Source of the DNA: Bacteroidales bacterium
Lineage (GTDB): Bacteria; Bacteroidota; Bacteroidia; Bacteroidales; Muribaculaceae
Direction: 5' to 3'
Length of the DNA stretch: 41,131 bases
Assembly (NCBI GenBank): GCA_020859755.1
Contig: JAJBVP010000073.1
Span: forward strand, 1-41,131
Position numbers and translations under genes: made by a program. Numbering within the stretch: position 1 is the stretch's first letter; every line of letters begins with the position of its first letter. The notes beneath the pieces were generated by a model. It was given only the letters and a program-made list of their open reading frames with translations. It had not been told where the DNA came from and ran no database searches. Shown here piece after piece: positions 1 through 8,575 of the stretch.

Positions 1-30
1 GATTTCGCCGTTTTCTTATTTGCCGAAATC
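1..30 (-). terminator. stem-loop downstream of the tail chaperone gene
   Basis: A 7-bp perfect inverted repeat (GATTTCG at 1-7, CGAAATC at 24-30) with a 16-nt loop lies just past the stop codon of the leftward tail gene. It could end that transcript, but the window stops here, so a following T-run cannot be seen. Confidence 0.25.
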
Positions 31-42
31 GACGATGCAAAA

Positions 43-369
43 TTACCGATTACAGTACGCGGCCTCCAAGCCTTTGACCACCTCGTCCGGGGTTCCCTTG
101 GACAACGCCTCGGCAAGCCCCTCGCCGCCCTCCACCATCCACGACAGAGCGCGGCACAACGCCATCCAGTCCTTGGTGGCCATCAGCATCTCGCGCAGGC
201 TCTCCCCGGGCTCCAGCGACGACAGCCAGTAGCCCGCGCCGCACATCCGCTCTATCGTGGGAGGGTTTATCGTGTAGCACTCGCCCCCGACCATCACGCG
301 CCGGAAGTCGTATCCCAGAATGGCGCCGGACACAAGCCGCGCGCCCTCGAAATTGGTCTCCTTTGCCAT
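43..369 (-). CDS. tail assembly chaperone-like protein
   Basis: A 108-residue protein starting MAKETNFEG, with ATG at 369; an in-frame upstream extension to 444 is non-coding in character. It follows the tail tube gene, the position of the tail assembly chaperone (lambda gpG type) in siphophages, and its size and the segment INPPTIERMCG fit that role, which is to coat the tape measure during tail assembly. Identification rests mainly on synteny. The tape measure that normally follows is not next door but at 18.2 kb on the other strand. Whether a frameshifted long form exists cannot be judged because the window ends 42 nt downstream. Confidence 0.55.
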   Translation of the reverse strand: MAKETNFEGARLVSGAILGYDFRRVMVGGECYTINPPTIERMCGAGYWLSSLEPGESLREMLMATKDWMALCRALSWMVEGGEGLAEALSKGTPDEVVKGLEAAYCNR

Positions 370-472
370 ATTCTCTCTGATTAAAAAAATCGCGGCGGGA
401 GGACGTTGCGCCACCCGCCGCGAGCCAACACTTGTTACAATCAATACACCAAATTACCTATGAGATGGTTCT

Positions 473-1090
473 TTAAGCGGAGGGAAGGGTGATGAGCGAG
501 GAGTCGAACCAATACTCGCTCGACACGGCCTCGTTCTCGGGCTCGGTGGCGGTGCCCTTGATGGCCACGCCCACGGCCCCGTCGGTGTTGCCCTCGTTGG
601 CGGCGATGTTGGCCAAGGGCAGGACGCAGTACTGGTCGTCCTCGGTGAGGGCGATAAGCGTCATCTTCTTGTCCACGATGCCGCGGGGGCGTTTCCAGCT
701 CAGGCCGTCGGAGCTGACGGTGCCGCCGAGGAAGTGGCTCTTGGTGGCGTAGTCGTACTGGCCGATAGTCCAGGCGAACGAAAGCTCGCCCATATCCTTG
801 CGGCCATAGCGGTACACGCCGCCGGTCAGCTGGTTCTTGTAGGAATCCTGCGAGGGCTCGGTCTCCTCGATTTGCCACGTGTCCTGATGCACGTTCAGCA
901 CCTCGCGGGTGAGCATGTCCTCGGTCACGGCGTCGCCGGCCCCGTTGGAGGACTCGGCCTTGACAGCCGTGTATCCCATGATGGTGGTGAGCAGGTCGGC
1001 GGTCAGGTCGCCCGTCACCACGTCGGGATTCATATTGTACCACAGGCGTTTGATGCCCACGGCGCATACTTTCTTGGTTGTGGTTGCCAT
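473..1090 (-). CDS. major tail tube protein
   Basis: A 205-residue protein starting MATTTKKVCAVGIK. Length, beta-rich composition and position between the tail completion gene and the chaperone-like gene fit a siphophage tail tube protein, which polymerises into the hollow tube through which DNA passes. Segments such as ELSFAWTIGQYDY and a C-terminal SSEYWFDSSLITLPSA resemble Bacteroides-phage tail tube proteins. The start is the ATG at 1090, and the intergenic gap to the upstream gene is 27 nt. Structural role is likely; the specific family name is inferred. Confidence 0.65.
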   Translation of the reverse strand: MATTTKKVCAVGIKRLWYNMNPDVVTGDLTADLLTTIMGYTAVKAESSNGAGDAVTEDMLTREVLNVHQDTWQIEETEPSQDSYKNQLTGGVYRYGRKDMGELSFAWTIGQYDYATKSHFLGGTVSSDGLSWKRPRGIVDKKMTLIALTEDDQYCVLPLANIAANEGNTDGAVGVAIKGTATEPENEAVSSEYWFDSSLITLPSA

Positions 1091-1117
1091 ATTTCGCGTT
1101 AGTTGTTAGGATGTTGT

Positions 1118-1516
1118 TTAATATTTCTCAATCACGTTCAGCGTCTCGAAAAGCACGCGGGCGTTGACCATGTGGCAACGGAGCTGGGAATCCTCCATTA
1201 TCACCGTGGAGTTGGGCTTGTAGCGGTAGGTGATGCCGTCGTGGCTACCGCAGCCGCGGAGCTTGGCCCACATCATCCCCTCGAGTTCGGCCAACCTGTT
1301 GAGGTCGGCGGTCCCCTCGGCGATGTCCGGGACGAGGGCGTTCACCTCGCACCAGTGGCTCGTCCATATCGTCCCGGGTTGCCCCTGCTTGACGTGGATG
1401 ACCACGCGCTCGGAGCCTACCTCGCCGCGGGGGACGTTGCCCTCGGGGTAGCGCACCAACCCGAATGGCTCGCACGCCTTGTAGAGGATGACGGAGATGT
1501 CGGAGGTGGTTATCAT
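1118..1516 (-). CDS. tail completion / tail terminator-like protein
   Basis: A 132-residue protein starting MITTSDISVILYKA. It lies between the HK97 gp10-like gene (4-nt overlap, 1513-1516) and the tail tube gene, the usual place of the tail terminator (lambda gpU type) that caps the finished tail and joins it to the head. No diagnostic motif is visible, so the role comes from order and size. Confidence 0.5.
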   Translation of the reverse strand: MITTSDISVILYKACEPFGLVRYPEGNVPRGEVGSERVVIHVKQGQPGTIWTSHWCEVNALVPDIAEGTADLNRLAELEGMMWAKLRGCGSHDGITYRYKPNSTVIMEDSQLRCHMVNARVLFETLNVIEKY

Positions 1517-1821
1517 CGCCCCGACTCCTCCCTGAGCCTCTGCCGGGCGTAGAGCGCGGCCCCGCTGATGACGTCGTACCCCTTGGCCTCCACGTAGGCG
1601 GCGTAGGGGGCGTCGTTCTCTATGACGAGGTCGTCGCCCTCGACGCGGGCGGTGGTGGAGGAGCGTAGCCTCCCCGTGCGGTCTTGGTAGTCGCCGTTCT
1701 CCCGGGCGTACTCCACGGCCTCCTCCCCGACCTCCTCCATGGCCTCGCGGGTCATGGCCTTGGCTTGGTCAACGGCGCGGTAGAGCGCGGAGAAATCGCA
1801 TTTACAGGTAAACTTCAGCAT
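1513..1821 (-). CDS. HK97 gp10-like head-tail joining protein
   Basis: A 102-residue protein with the hallmarks of the HK97 gp10 family: an N-terminal helix (RAVDQAKAMTREAMEE), then YQDRTGRLRSS followed by a YAAYVEAKGYDV segment, where family members carry the TG-L-R-S and Y-A-xx-V-E-xG signature. Members sit at the head-tail interface or in tail completion. It overlaps the upstream gene by 20 nt and the downstream gene by 4 nt, suggesting translational coupling. Confidence 0.75.
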   Translation of the reverse strand: MLKFTCKCDFSALYRAVDQAKAMTREAMEEVGEEAVEYARENGDYQDRTGRLRSSTTARVEGDDLVIENDAPYAAYVEAKGYDVISGAALYARQRLREESGR

Positions 1822-2128
1822 ACTCCAGATAATTGAGGTTCTTTGTGTCGAGCGCGTAGCCCTCGGCGATGACGTTCCCCCCGTCGTCCAGCACGCGGTA
1901 CTTGTGTCCGGTTATCAGGCGGGGATGCCCCTCGCACACCACTTTCCAGCTCGGGCGGGCCACGCGGCCGTCGGCGGTGGTTATGTCCTTGTCGCCCGCG
2001 TGGTCGCGGCGGCAACGGCAGACGTGTTGCCAGCACCCCGCGGTGGCGGGGGCCAGCACCCTCCCGTTGGAGTCGCGCTCAAGCTCGACCGCGCGCTGGT
2101 GTTGCAGGATGTGGGGCGCGTAGTTCAT
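1802..2128 (-). CDS. head closure-like protein
   Basis: A 108-residue protein. I chose the ATG at 2128 (MNYAPHILQHQRAVEL) because upstream in-frame sequence overlaps the preceding gene and has shadow-like composition. It includes CWQHVCRCRRDHAG and a C-terminal beta-rich part (VLDDGGNVIAEGYAL). Its place between the connector protein and the gp10-like protein suggests the stopper that closes the head after packaging (SPP1 gp16 / HK97 gp7-like position). Function is inferred from order. Confidence 0.5.
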   Translation of the reverse strand: MNYAPHILQHQRAVELERDSNGRVLAPATAGCWQHVCRCRRDHAGDKDITTADGRVARPSWKVVCEGHPRLITGHKYRVLDDGGNVIAEGYALDTKNLNYLEYAEVYL

Positions 2129-2130
2129 CG

Positions 2131-2472
2131 TCACCAGAGGTTCGAGGCGTTCTTGACGGTGGACAATCCCGCGGCCTCCAGCAAATCCTCGTCCGCGTCC
2201 ACACCCCAACGCTTGCACAGCCATTGGTAGTAGGACGCGGCCTTGGTGAAGTCCCACGACTGCGAGAAACCGCTCTCGCTGATGTTGCTCTGCCGCGGGG
2301 CGAGCAACAGGGCGGCGAGGACGGAGATGAGGGCCTTGGCCACGTCTATCGGCTCAAGCTCCTCTATGTCCTCGTCCACGGTCACGCCCGCGTAGAGCCA
2401 CGCGTCGACAAGGTCGGCCTCGACCACGCCGAACGCGCGCAGTTTCTGCTTTATGTAGTCGCTTACGGTCAT
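2131..2472 (-). CDS. head-tail connector protein (DUF6706-like)
   Basis: A 113-residue, helix-rich acidic protein starting MTVSDYIKQKLRAFG. N-terminal sequence and length resemble the DUF6706-type proteins found in Bacteroides phages just after the capsid gene, which occupy the place of the head-tail adaptor bound to the portal. It ends two nucleotides before the next gene and overlaps the upstream gene by 4 nt (ATGA type). Confidence 0.55.
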   Translation of the reverse strand: MTVSDYIKQKLRAFGVVEADLVDAWLYAGVTVDEDIEELEPIDVAKALISVLAALLLAPRQSNISESGFSQSWDFTKAASYYQWLCKRWGVDADEDLLEAAGLSTVKNASNLW

Positions 2473-2768
2473 TCGCCGGATTTCTTCTTCTTGCCGGTCT
2501 TGGCGGGTTTGCTTTCCTCAGCGGCTGTTCCCTTGGCCTCGCCTGACTCAACGGCCTCCCCCTTTGCCTCCAACCGGGGCTCTGCCACTGGTTCGGGTTC
2601 AGGTTCAGGCTCAGGGGCGGGCGCGGGTTTGGCGGGGACCTCCACGGCGTAGCCGAGGGAGATGGCCTTGGCCGCGCGGGCCTCGTCAAAGTCGACGACC
2701 TCCCCCGGGCGGTAAACCCGGGAGAAGTCGGCGCGGTCATGGAATGCCTTGGTCACTCTCAGTCGCAT
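2469..2768 (-). CDS. small head-associated protein with EP-repeat linker
   Basis: A 99-residue protein in two parts. Residues 1-45 form a compact domain (MRLRVTKAF...YRPGEVVDF) of a type common directly downstream of phage capsid genes. The rest is low complexity, with an EPEPEPEP stretch and a lysine-rich end (TGKKKKSGE). It lies between the capsid and connector genes, so a virion or assembly role is likely, but no function is assigned. The tail looks disordered and charged. Confidence 0.45.
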   Translation of the reverse strand: MRLRVTKAFHDRADFSRVYRPGEVVDFDEARAAKAISLGYAVEVPAKPAPAPEPEPEPEPVAEPRLEAKGEAVESGEAKGTAAEESKPAKTGKKKKSGE

Positions 2769-2771
2769 GGC

Positions 2772-3866
2772 TTAGAGCGAGATAAGGGTGGAATCCACCT
2801 CGGAGGTGTTAAGCACGTAGATCTGCTCCACGTTGTTGATGACGGGAACGGCCATCGCCTCGGCCTTGGTGAACTCGGTGAACGGGTTGTGCGAGGCGTA
2901 CTTCGACACGAGGATGAAGTCGTCGGCGTTCTGGTACAGCGCGGCGGGGTCGCGGCGGGTATCCTCGGCGGTGTTCGTCCAGACGAGGTCGCCCAGATTG
3001 GGGTTGCAGGTGAACACCATAGCTCCCTCTTTCCAAGGGTTGAACGTGGTGAACTCGCCGTTGATCTCGGTCTTCACGCGGCGGGCCACTCGGTGCAGGC
3101 GCACGCCGTAGCGGGTGAGGAACGCCTGCTCGATCTGGTTGTAGGTCAACATGGGCACGTTGTCGCCCGCGAAACCGAGGTTGAACGCGAACTGCGTCTT
3201 CATATCCTTGGAGCGGTACAGGCGGCGCAGGGCCACGTCGTCGAGGAAACAGTCGGTGGGGACGCTCAGGTCGTCCACGCACTTGTCCATCAGTCGCTCG
3301 ATGTCCTCCGTGACCTGAGCGGTGTCGAGGTCCCAAGACACGGCGGTCTTGAAGAAGTTCTCGGAGAGGAAGTTGTAGTCGACCTCAGCGCCGACGCCGT
3401 TGTTATGCACGGAGAGTGCCTTGCCCGTGGAGAGGCCGGAGAGGAACATCTGCTCCACGCGCTCGCGGATGCCGTCGATACAGCGGGGAACGTCCGCGAA
3501 GATGGCGCGGATTACGCGCTCGGTGGGCATGCGCTTGGCGATCATGGTGTCGATGTCCTTCATCTGCTTCTCGGTCAGGGAGAGCAGGATGGACATCTTG
3601 GGGATGTCGCCCGTGGCCACCGAGATGCGGTCGCGCTGTTTCGGGGCGGTCGGCGAGCCGAGGGCCACGATGTCGGCGGCGACGCGGTTGTAGCGGGCGG
3701 TCAGGCCCTGCCACGTGGAGTCGGCGGTGTAGGTGGTGGTGAGGAACTCGGGGTAGAGGTAGGGCACGGGGGAGTTGGTGTTCTGCTCGTTGAGTTTCTC
3801 CACGACGGCGAGCACCAGCTCGGGCATGTACTTCTGGGCGTACTGGAAATAAAGTGACTGTTCCAT
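2772..3866 (-). CDS. major capsid protein (lambda gpE-like)
   Basis: A 364-residue protein starting MEQSLYFQYAQKYM. It has the layout of the lambda gpE-type capsid family: segments such as RYGVRLHRVARRVK, FNPWKEGAMVFTCNPNLGDLVW and a C-terminal VPVINNVEQIYVLNT. Position after the scaffold and small head protein and before the connectors supports this. It forms the icosahedral shell and folds as HK97. Its start overlaps the stop of the upstream gene by one nucleotide. Confidence 0.85.
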   Translation of the reverse strand: MEQSLYFQYAQKYMPELVLAVVEKLNEQNTNSPVPYLYPEFLTTTYTADSTWQGLTARYNRVAADIVALGSPTAPKQRDRISVATGDIPKMSILLSLTEKQMKDIDTMIAKRMPTERVIRAIFADVPRCIDGIRERVEQMFLSGLSTGKALSVHNNGVGAEVDYNFLSENFFKTAVSWDLDTAQVTEDIERLMDKCVDDLSVPTDCFLDDVALRRLYRSKDMKTQFAFNLGFAGDNVPMLTYNQIEQAFLTRYGVRLHRVARRVKTEINGEFTTFNPWKEGAMVFTCNPNLGDLVWTNTAEDTRRDPAALYQNADDFILVSKYASHNPFTEFTKAEAMAVPVINNVEQIYVLNTSEVDSTLISL

Positions 3867-4345
3867 TATGCTTCTTCGTCGGTTACAAGGTTAATACCCG
3901 GACACGCCGTTTTGAGGGCGGTCTCGATTGTGGAAAGCACCCAAGGGGCGGCGGTCTTGTTCACCTGCCCGGCGGTCATGATGGACACGGCGGGTTTCTT
4001 CGCGTCGACGGTGGAGTACACCACGCCGCAGATGTCCCAGCCGCTGACGGAGGCTTGGTACTTGGCGGGGATGGCCTCGGTCTTGATGTCGCCCACGCTC
4101 TTGCCGTCGGGGATGGTGTCGGTGGCGGTGTAGTAGGTCGCGGCCACGGCGGCGTCGTGGGGATAGGGCTTGTAGTTGCCCGCGCCGTCGGTGATGACCA
4201 CGGTGCCCGCGGGAATCACGGTCTCCGTCCAGCCGTCGGTGTCAAGCGTGCGGCCATTGTGGATACCGGAGATGAACTGGGGCACCACGATGTTGTCGGT
4301 GCCGGTCAGCACCTCCATGATGGGGTTTGTGATTTTGTTAATCAT
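3866..4345 (-). CDS. small head protein, possible decoration protein
   Basis: A 159-residue protein starting MINKITNPIMEVLTG, rich in Thr, Val, Gly and Ala (for example ETVIPAGTVVITDGAGNY), suggesting a beta-structured virion protein. It sits directly before the major capsid gene and after the scaffold-like gene, where head decoration (lambda gpD-like) proteins are found. No catalytic motif is seen. Decoration is inferred from position only. Confidence 0.45.
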   Translation of the reverse strand: MINKITNPIMEVLTGTDNIVVPQFISGIHNGRTLDTDGWTETVIPAGTVVITDGAGNYKPYPHDAAVAATYYTATDTIPDGKSVGDIKTEAIPAKYQASVSGWDICGVVYSTVDAKKPAVSIMTAGQVNKTAAPWVLSTIETALKTACPGINLVTDEEA

Positions 4346-4362
4346 TTTCCTTTGTTTTTAGG

Positions 4363-5181
4363 TTACTTGACAAGCGAGGCGGCTATGGCGTCCACTTCCG
4401 ACTTGGCGGGTTTGCCGTCCGCGATGGGGGGCAGCCCGCCCGGGCTGGGGAGCAGGTTCGCCGTTATGTTGTTCGCGACCTTCTCGAGGGTCATGGCGAT
4501 TGTCTCGTCCGACGCGTCCTGCGCGATGGTGAAACCCTCGTCGATGCGCCACTGGGGAACGCCCAACATCTTGGCTTTCTCGGTTATCTTACGGTCGAAA
4601 TCGGCCCGCGCCTGCGCGGCTTTGGCCTCCTCGCTCTCCTTGGTGATGGCCTCGATGCGCTTGAGCAGGTCGGCGTTGGCCTCGGAGAGCTTCTTCTGGG
4701 ACTTGGCGGCGTCCTCGTCCTTGCGCTTGGCGGCGTCGAGGATGTCCTTGATTTGTTTCTCGAGGGCGGCGATGCGGCGGTCGTTGGGGTCGTTGCCCGC
4801 GGGGATCTGCGTTTGGGTCTGGGCGGCTTTCAATGCCTCCTCCCCCTCGCGCGCCTTGCGTTCAGCTTCCTCTTTGGCCTTGCGCTCGGCCTCGGCTTTC
4901 TCCTCGGCCTCGGCTTTGGCTTTCGCCTCGGCCTCGGCTTTGGCCTTGTCCTCGTCCTCGCGCGTCTTGCGGGCTTTCTCGAGGGCGTCGGCCACGCGCT
5001 TGTCCATGCGCCTCTGGATGCTCTCGAGGTCGCCGCGCTGCACGGCCACCACGGCGTCGATGTTCTCGTCCGTCACCAGTCCCGTGGCCGAAAGCGACTC
5101 GGCCCGGGCCAGCAATGCCTCGTCACCCAACCCAAGAGACGCGTACTCCTGTTTCAGCTTGGCGAAAATCTTGCTTTTCAT
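4363..5181 (-). CDS. capsid scaffolding-like protein
   Basis: A 272-residue protein starting MKSKIFAKLKQEYASLG. The centre (about residues 70-190) is a long charged coiled coil rich in Glu, Lys and Ala (KAKAEAEEKAEAERKAKEE). The C-terminal region is compact (about GVPQWRIDEGFTIAQD onward). A coiled-coil protein between portal and capsid is typical of scaffolding proteins (Phi29/SPP1 gp11 style), which guide procapsid assembly and leave. No protease domain is seen. The EAK codons create a repetitive GCC/TCC-rich stretch around 4850-4990. Confidence 0.6.
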   Translation of the reverse strand: MKSKIFAKLKQEYASLGLGDEALLARAESLSATGLVTDENIDAVVAVQRGDLESIQRRMDKRVADALEKARKTREDEDKAKAEAEAKAKAEAEEKAEAERKAKEEAERKAREGEEALKAAQTQTQIPAGNDPNDRRIAALEKQIKDILDAAKRKDEDAAKSQKKLSEANADLLKRIEAITKESEEAKAAQARADFDRKITEKAKMLGVPQWRIDEGFTIAQDASDETIAMTLEKVANNITANLLPSPGGLPPIADGKPAKSEVDAIAASLVK

Positions 5182-5279
5182 TCGGTTCGTTGTTGTTAAT
5201 AATTAAAGTTTATGAATGTTCACGCCGCGAATTTAAACGCCACTCCCCCGCGGCGAGCGTCCCCGGACGCGCGGTTTGT

Positions 5280-5297
5280 CACAACCGCGGCGTTGTG
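5280..5297. promoter_or_regulatory. intergenic inverted repeat CACAAC-N6-GTTGTG
   Basis: A 6-bp perfect inverted repeat (CACAAC at 5280-5285, GTTGTG at 5292-5297, spacer CGCGGC) in the 124-nt gap between portal and scaffold-like genes. Nearly the same element occurs at 18071-18090 and, with a longer spacer, at 16498-16527. It could be a protein operator or a hairpin in the leader of the scaffold-like gene. Confidence 0.4.
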
Positions 5298-5305
5298 GCG
5301 AGAAA

Positions 5306-6724
5306 TCACGCCTGTTGCCCCTCTGCGGCCTCCCGCGGGCTCTGCTGGGGTTGCTGGGCGGCGAGGGCTTGCTCGCGGGCCTCTTTCAGGCGGCGTATCT
5401 CGTCGTCGGGATGGTCGCAGAGCGAGAGCTGGTGGACGGCCTCCTCCAGCGACACCACGCCCTGCTGGTAGAGCTGGCCGATGATGGACATGGCCTCGCG
5501 GTCGTCGGCGGCGAACGGCTCGCCGAACTCGAACGTCACTTTCATATCCCGCAGTTTGTCGGCCATCGCGGGGTGCATCAGGCAAAGCACCTCTATCATC
5601 ACCGACAGCTCGCGTCCCACCATCTCCCCGTACACGTCTATGCGGTTGGCGCGCTTGATGTATCCCAGCACCATCGCGTTCTTGATGGCCACGCCGCTCA
5701 GGGACCCCAGCCCGCGCATCTTCTCGAACGACAAGTCGGGGGTGAGGGTGTCGAAGAGGATGGAGTCGCGCAGGTCGGCTTTCTCGCTCTCGCGGGTGGC
5801 CGAGGATTGCGGCGGGTTGATGTACTCGAACTGGCCGTTGTTGCCCACCTGGATCAGCTTGCCGGTGTCCTCGGGGGAGGCCAGCGACTGGATGACATCG
5901 GCGGTGGCCTTGGCGATGGGGTCGGCGAAGTAGTCGTTGGTGTCGGCGAGCTTGCTGTCGAGCATCTCCATGCGGTCTATTCGCGGCACGGCCCCGTCCC
6001 ACGCCTTTTTCTGCCGGTAATACACCACGGGAATCTTGCCCAAGGGGTTGGAGTAGGGGGTCACGCTCCACCCGGGCCACGCGCGCTTGCAGTAGAAGAC
6101 CATCTCCTTGGTGTAGACGTCCCAGTGCTGGACGGACTTGCCGCCCTCCTTGAGGCAATAACCGCAGGCGAACGCCGTCATCCTGCCGTACTGGTCGAAA
6201 AGCGGGCGCAGCTTGTAGCCGTTGGAGCGGGCGAGAACCACGGTGTCGCAACGTATCTCGCCGTCCTCGGAGTACACGCGGTAGAGTTTAGCGGCCTCGG
6301 TCTCGGCCCCCGCGAGGCGTTTGGCCATACGCATGCGGGCGTCGAAGTGCTGGTCGGCGAGGAAATCCTTGAAAAGGGCGAAAGCGTCGTCGTCGCCCTC
6401 TGTCTTGTCCCACTCTATGGGCGAGCCGAGCAGGAAGAACATCTCCACCTCGTTGATGTACCACTGGAGGTTTCGGGGAATCTTGTTGGTCATGAAGTCG
6501 GGCGAGCCTTTGCGTCGCTTGTTGGGGCGTCGCTGGATGGCGTGAGTCTGGGTGTTGTACTCGGCCACGGCCTTGTCCACCTCCTCGTCGCGGTCCTGCA
6601 TCATGTCGATTGCGCGGTCGATGTCGCCGTCTTGAATCAGGCGGTACAAGTCGCGGTCGGCCCCAACCGCGTTCAGCGTGAGGTTGCGGAAGAATGTCCT
6701 TAGATGTGTCAGGTAAGTATCCAT
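5306..6724 (-). CDS. portal protein (SPP1-like family)
   Basis: A 472-residue protein starting MDTYLTHLRTFFRNLT. It shows the SPP1-type portal pattern: an early conserved segment (NKIPRNLQWYINEVEMFFLLG, about residues 78-98, quoted only in part: NLQWYINEVEMFFLLG), then a central region with NPLGKIPVVYYRQ, the AIKNAMVLGYIKRAN segment and an acidic/Gln-rich C-terminus (AAQQPQQSPREAAEGQQA). Twelve copies form the ring through which DNA is pumped. It lies directly downstream of the large terminase, as usual. Confidence 0.85.
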   Translation of the reverse strand: MDTYLTHLRTFFRNLTLNAVGADRDLYRLIQDGDIDRAIDMMQDRDEEVDKAVAEYNTQTHAIQRRPNKRRKGSPDFMTNKIPRNLQWYINEVEMFFLLGSPIEWDKTEGDDDAFALFKDFLADQHFDARMRMAKRLAGAETEAAKLYRVYSEDGEIRCDTVVLARSNGYKLRPLFDQYGRMTAFACGYCLKEGGKSVQHWDVYTKEMVFYCKRAWPGWSVTPYSNPLGKIPVVYYRQKKAWDGAVPRIDRMEMLDSKLADTNDYFADPIAKATADVIQSLASPEDTGKLIQVGNNGQFEYINPPQSSATRESEKADLRDSILFDTLTPDLSFEKMRGLGSLSGVAIKNAMVLGYIKRANRIDVYGEMVGRELSVMIEVLCLMHPAMADKLRDMKVTFEFGEPFAADDREAMSIIGQLYQQGVVSLEEAVHQLSLCDHPDDEIRRLKEAREQALAAQQPQQSPREAAEGQQA

Positions 6725-6762
6725 AGTTACTCTGTGTTTGGTCGGAAAAATAAATGCCGAGG

Positions 6763-8064
6763 TCAGAAAATCCCTAGCCTCGACGTGTCAACTTTTATAG
6801 GCTTGACTATTTGACCACATATGCAACCCATTGTGTAATAGCGAGTTGCGTCACAGGCGTGGTTGTCGTGGTCTTCGGGGTAGTTGATGAAATTGCCGTC
6901 CTTGTCTTTCGCCCAGACGTAGTTGCGCAGCTCGTTCTGCAGGTTGTGGGAGTCGCGGGTGACGTAGATGTTGTCGAAATCCTTTATTCGCTCTATACCG
7001 GCGATGATGCTCCCCGCGGGCTTGGCGACCGGGTAGATGATGACTCCTCGGTTGGCTATCTCCTGGATCAGCCGCGGGTCAGCGGAGTCGGCGTACACGA
7101 ACAGGCCGTCCTGACGCCTCAACGCCTCGCAGAGGTCGCTGATGAGCATTCCCTTGCGGTAGAACACCTCCTCTAAATAGAGGTCGTTGCCCACCAAACC
7201 GCACTTGACGCACGCGGACTCGTCTTGCGCAAACCCAAAATCCAGCCCTAATGCCACCTTGCGGGCGTTCTTGGGGAACTCGTCCACCACGCCCCATTTC
7301 TTGAACACCGCGCCCTCGGCCACGTCGGCCCACTGCCCCATGAACACGTGGGCGTATCGCTCGGGGTCGGTCTCTTTCATCCTTTTCGCGCTGTCGAGGA
7401 AGTCCTTGGACAGATGCTCGGCGTTGTCGAGGTAGCTGGTGTGGATGTGCAGCACCTGAGGGTGCGTGGAGATTTGCACGGGAACGCCGTCGAAATACTC
7501 TATGCGGTGGGTGTCCTTGATGTACTTCTGGTAGATGAAGTGGTTGGAGTCGGTCGGGTTCATTATGATGATGACCCGGTTCTGTATGCCCGGCTGGCGT
7601 ATGGAGAGGGCGATGGTCTCGAACTCTTTCTCCGAAGTCCACTCCTCGGCCTCGTCGCAGACGAACGTGGTGATGCCGTGGATGGATTTGAGCTTGGCGG
7701 TCTGGTTGCCCGACGAGGTCTTTATGCCGCGGAACATTATCCTCGCCCCGGTGCGGCGGTTCACGATGTCGGTCTTGGTGGTGTGGAAGTAGCGTTGCGT
7801 GCCGTCGGCCTCTATCTTCTCCACGAACTCGGGGATGATGGACATTCCCGCCGACACCATCGTGTAGCGGGTGTAGAGGATGTTGTGGACGAGCCGCTCT
7901 GTCGAGCCGTCGTCCAGCCCTCGCTTGCGCATCTCGAACGTGAGCCTCTCGATGAACGTGGCGGCTGAGTAACTTTTACCGGATCCGCGGCCCCCGGTTA
8001 TCAGCACCACGAACTTGTCGCGGTCGTCGTACAGGGGATAATATACGCTATGGGTCTTTATCAT
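6763..8064 (-). CDS. terL: terminase large subunit
   Basis: A 433-residue packaging motor. N-terminal ATPase: Walker A GGRGSGKS at residues 24-31 and Walker B TFVCDEAEE near residue 135. C-terminal RNase H-fold nuclease: acidic residues in LGLDFGFAQDE, VYADSADPRLIQ and DHDNHACDATRY. It translocates DNA into the procapsid through the portal and cuts concatemers. Length and motifs match the Terminase_3/Terminase_6-type enzymes of siphophages. It is followed by the portal gene with a 38-nt gap. Confidence 0.93.
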   Translation of the reverse strand: MIKTHSVYYPLYDDRDKFVVLITGGRGSGKSYSAATFIERLTFEMRKRGLDDGSTERLVHNILYTRYTMVSAGMSIIPEFVEKIEADGTQRYFHTTKTDIVNRRTGARIMFRGIKTSSGNQTAKLKSIHGITTFVCDEAEEWTSEKEFETIALSIRQPGIQNRVIIIMNPTDSNHFIYQKYIKDTHRIEYFDGVPVQISTHPQVLHIHTSYLDNAEHLSKDFLDSAKRMKETDPERYAHVFMGQWADVAEGAVFKKWGVVDEFPKNARKVALGLDFGFAQDESACVKCGLVGNDLYLEEVFYRKGMLISDLCEALRRQDGLFVYADSADPRLIQEIANRGVIIYPVAKPAGSIIAGIERIKDFDNIYVTRDSHNLQNELRNYVWAKDKDGNFINYPEDHDNHACDATRYYTMGCICGQIVKPIKVDTSRLGIF

Positions 8065-8068
8065 AGGC

Positions 8069-8575
8069 TCATCTGTTGCTAATACCCGCCAAATACACCG
8101 CGTTCCTGTCCTTTAGCCGCTTGCTCATGCCAATCAGCGTCGACCCGGTCGTCACGATGTCGTCCACCACAAGCACGTTCGGCGGCAACTCCGCGCGCAA
8201 CATCATCCATGGGTCGAGGCGGCTTCGGTTCACCGCCACGAACGCCCGGTCGATAAAGGGAACGTCCAGCAACTCCCCCAGACGCCTGCACACCTCGCTG
8301 GAGAAGTGCCATCCGCGGTGCCGCCTCCTAGGCGCGCTCACTATCGCCCACTCGCCCGGGGTCAACAGGCCCAAGGTGGTCACGGCGTAGGCCATCGTGG
8401 ACGCGAACAGCTCCACGTTCCCGGGTTGCTTGCACTCTTTCAGCGACAAGCCCGTATCCATATCCCGGGCGCGCCAAAGGGTTATGCAATCGATGTCCTT
8501 GAGCTTGTACACGTTGGGACTGAAATCGCTCAGGTCAACCCGCAACTCGCGCTTATGGGAGAATATCCTTGTCAT
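8069..8575 (-). CDS. phosphoribosyltransferase-like protein
   Basis: A 168-residue protein with a type I phosphoribosyltransferase PRPP-binding loop, LVVDDIVTTGSTL (about residues 136-148), preceded by a hydrophobic beta-strand. The fold is ComF/Xpt-like. N-terminal part includes TLWRARDMDTGLSL. It would use PRPP, though the substrate is unknown; Asp-Asp and TTGST residues are intact, so it could be active. It sits between the two terminase genes, overlapping the small terminase gene by 23 nt, so it is co-expressed with packaging genes. No zinc-cluster N-terminus typical of host ComF is seen. Confidence 0.7.
   Translation of the reverse strand: MTRIFSHKRELRVDLSDFSPNVYKLKDIDCITLWRARDMDTGLSLKECKQPGNVELFASTMAYAVTTLGLLTPGEWAIVSAPRRRHRGWHFSSEVCRRLGELLDVPFIDRAFVAVNRSRLDPWMMLRAELPPNVLVVDDIVTTGSTLIGMSKRLKDRNAVYLAGISNR

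Noticed and set aside
1-42. Attachment site at the left edge
   Set aside because: There is a small stem-loop but no matching repeat near the right end and no integrase, so an att call is unsupported.
4840-4990. Repetitive GCC/TCC-rich DNA
   Set aside because: It is explained by Glu-Ala-Lys codons of the scaffold-like coiled coil, not by a separate repeat element.
2739-5206. Long plus-strand open frames (372 and 450 residues) across the capsid and scaffold genes
   Set aside because: They are antisense to well-supported virion genes, are rich in His, Gly, Val and Arg as expected for shadow frames in GC-rich DNA, and show no recognisable domain.
5276-6703. A 475-residue plus-strand frame opposite the portal gene
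   Set aside because: It mirrors the portal gene codon structure; the portal frame has family motifs and synteny, the antisense frame has neither.
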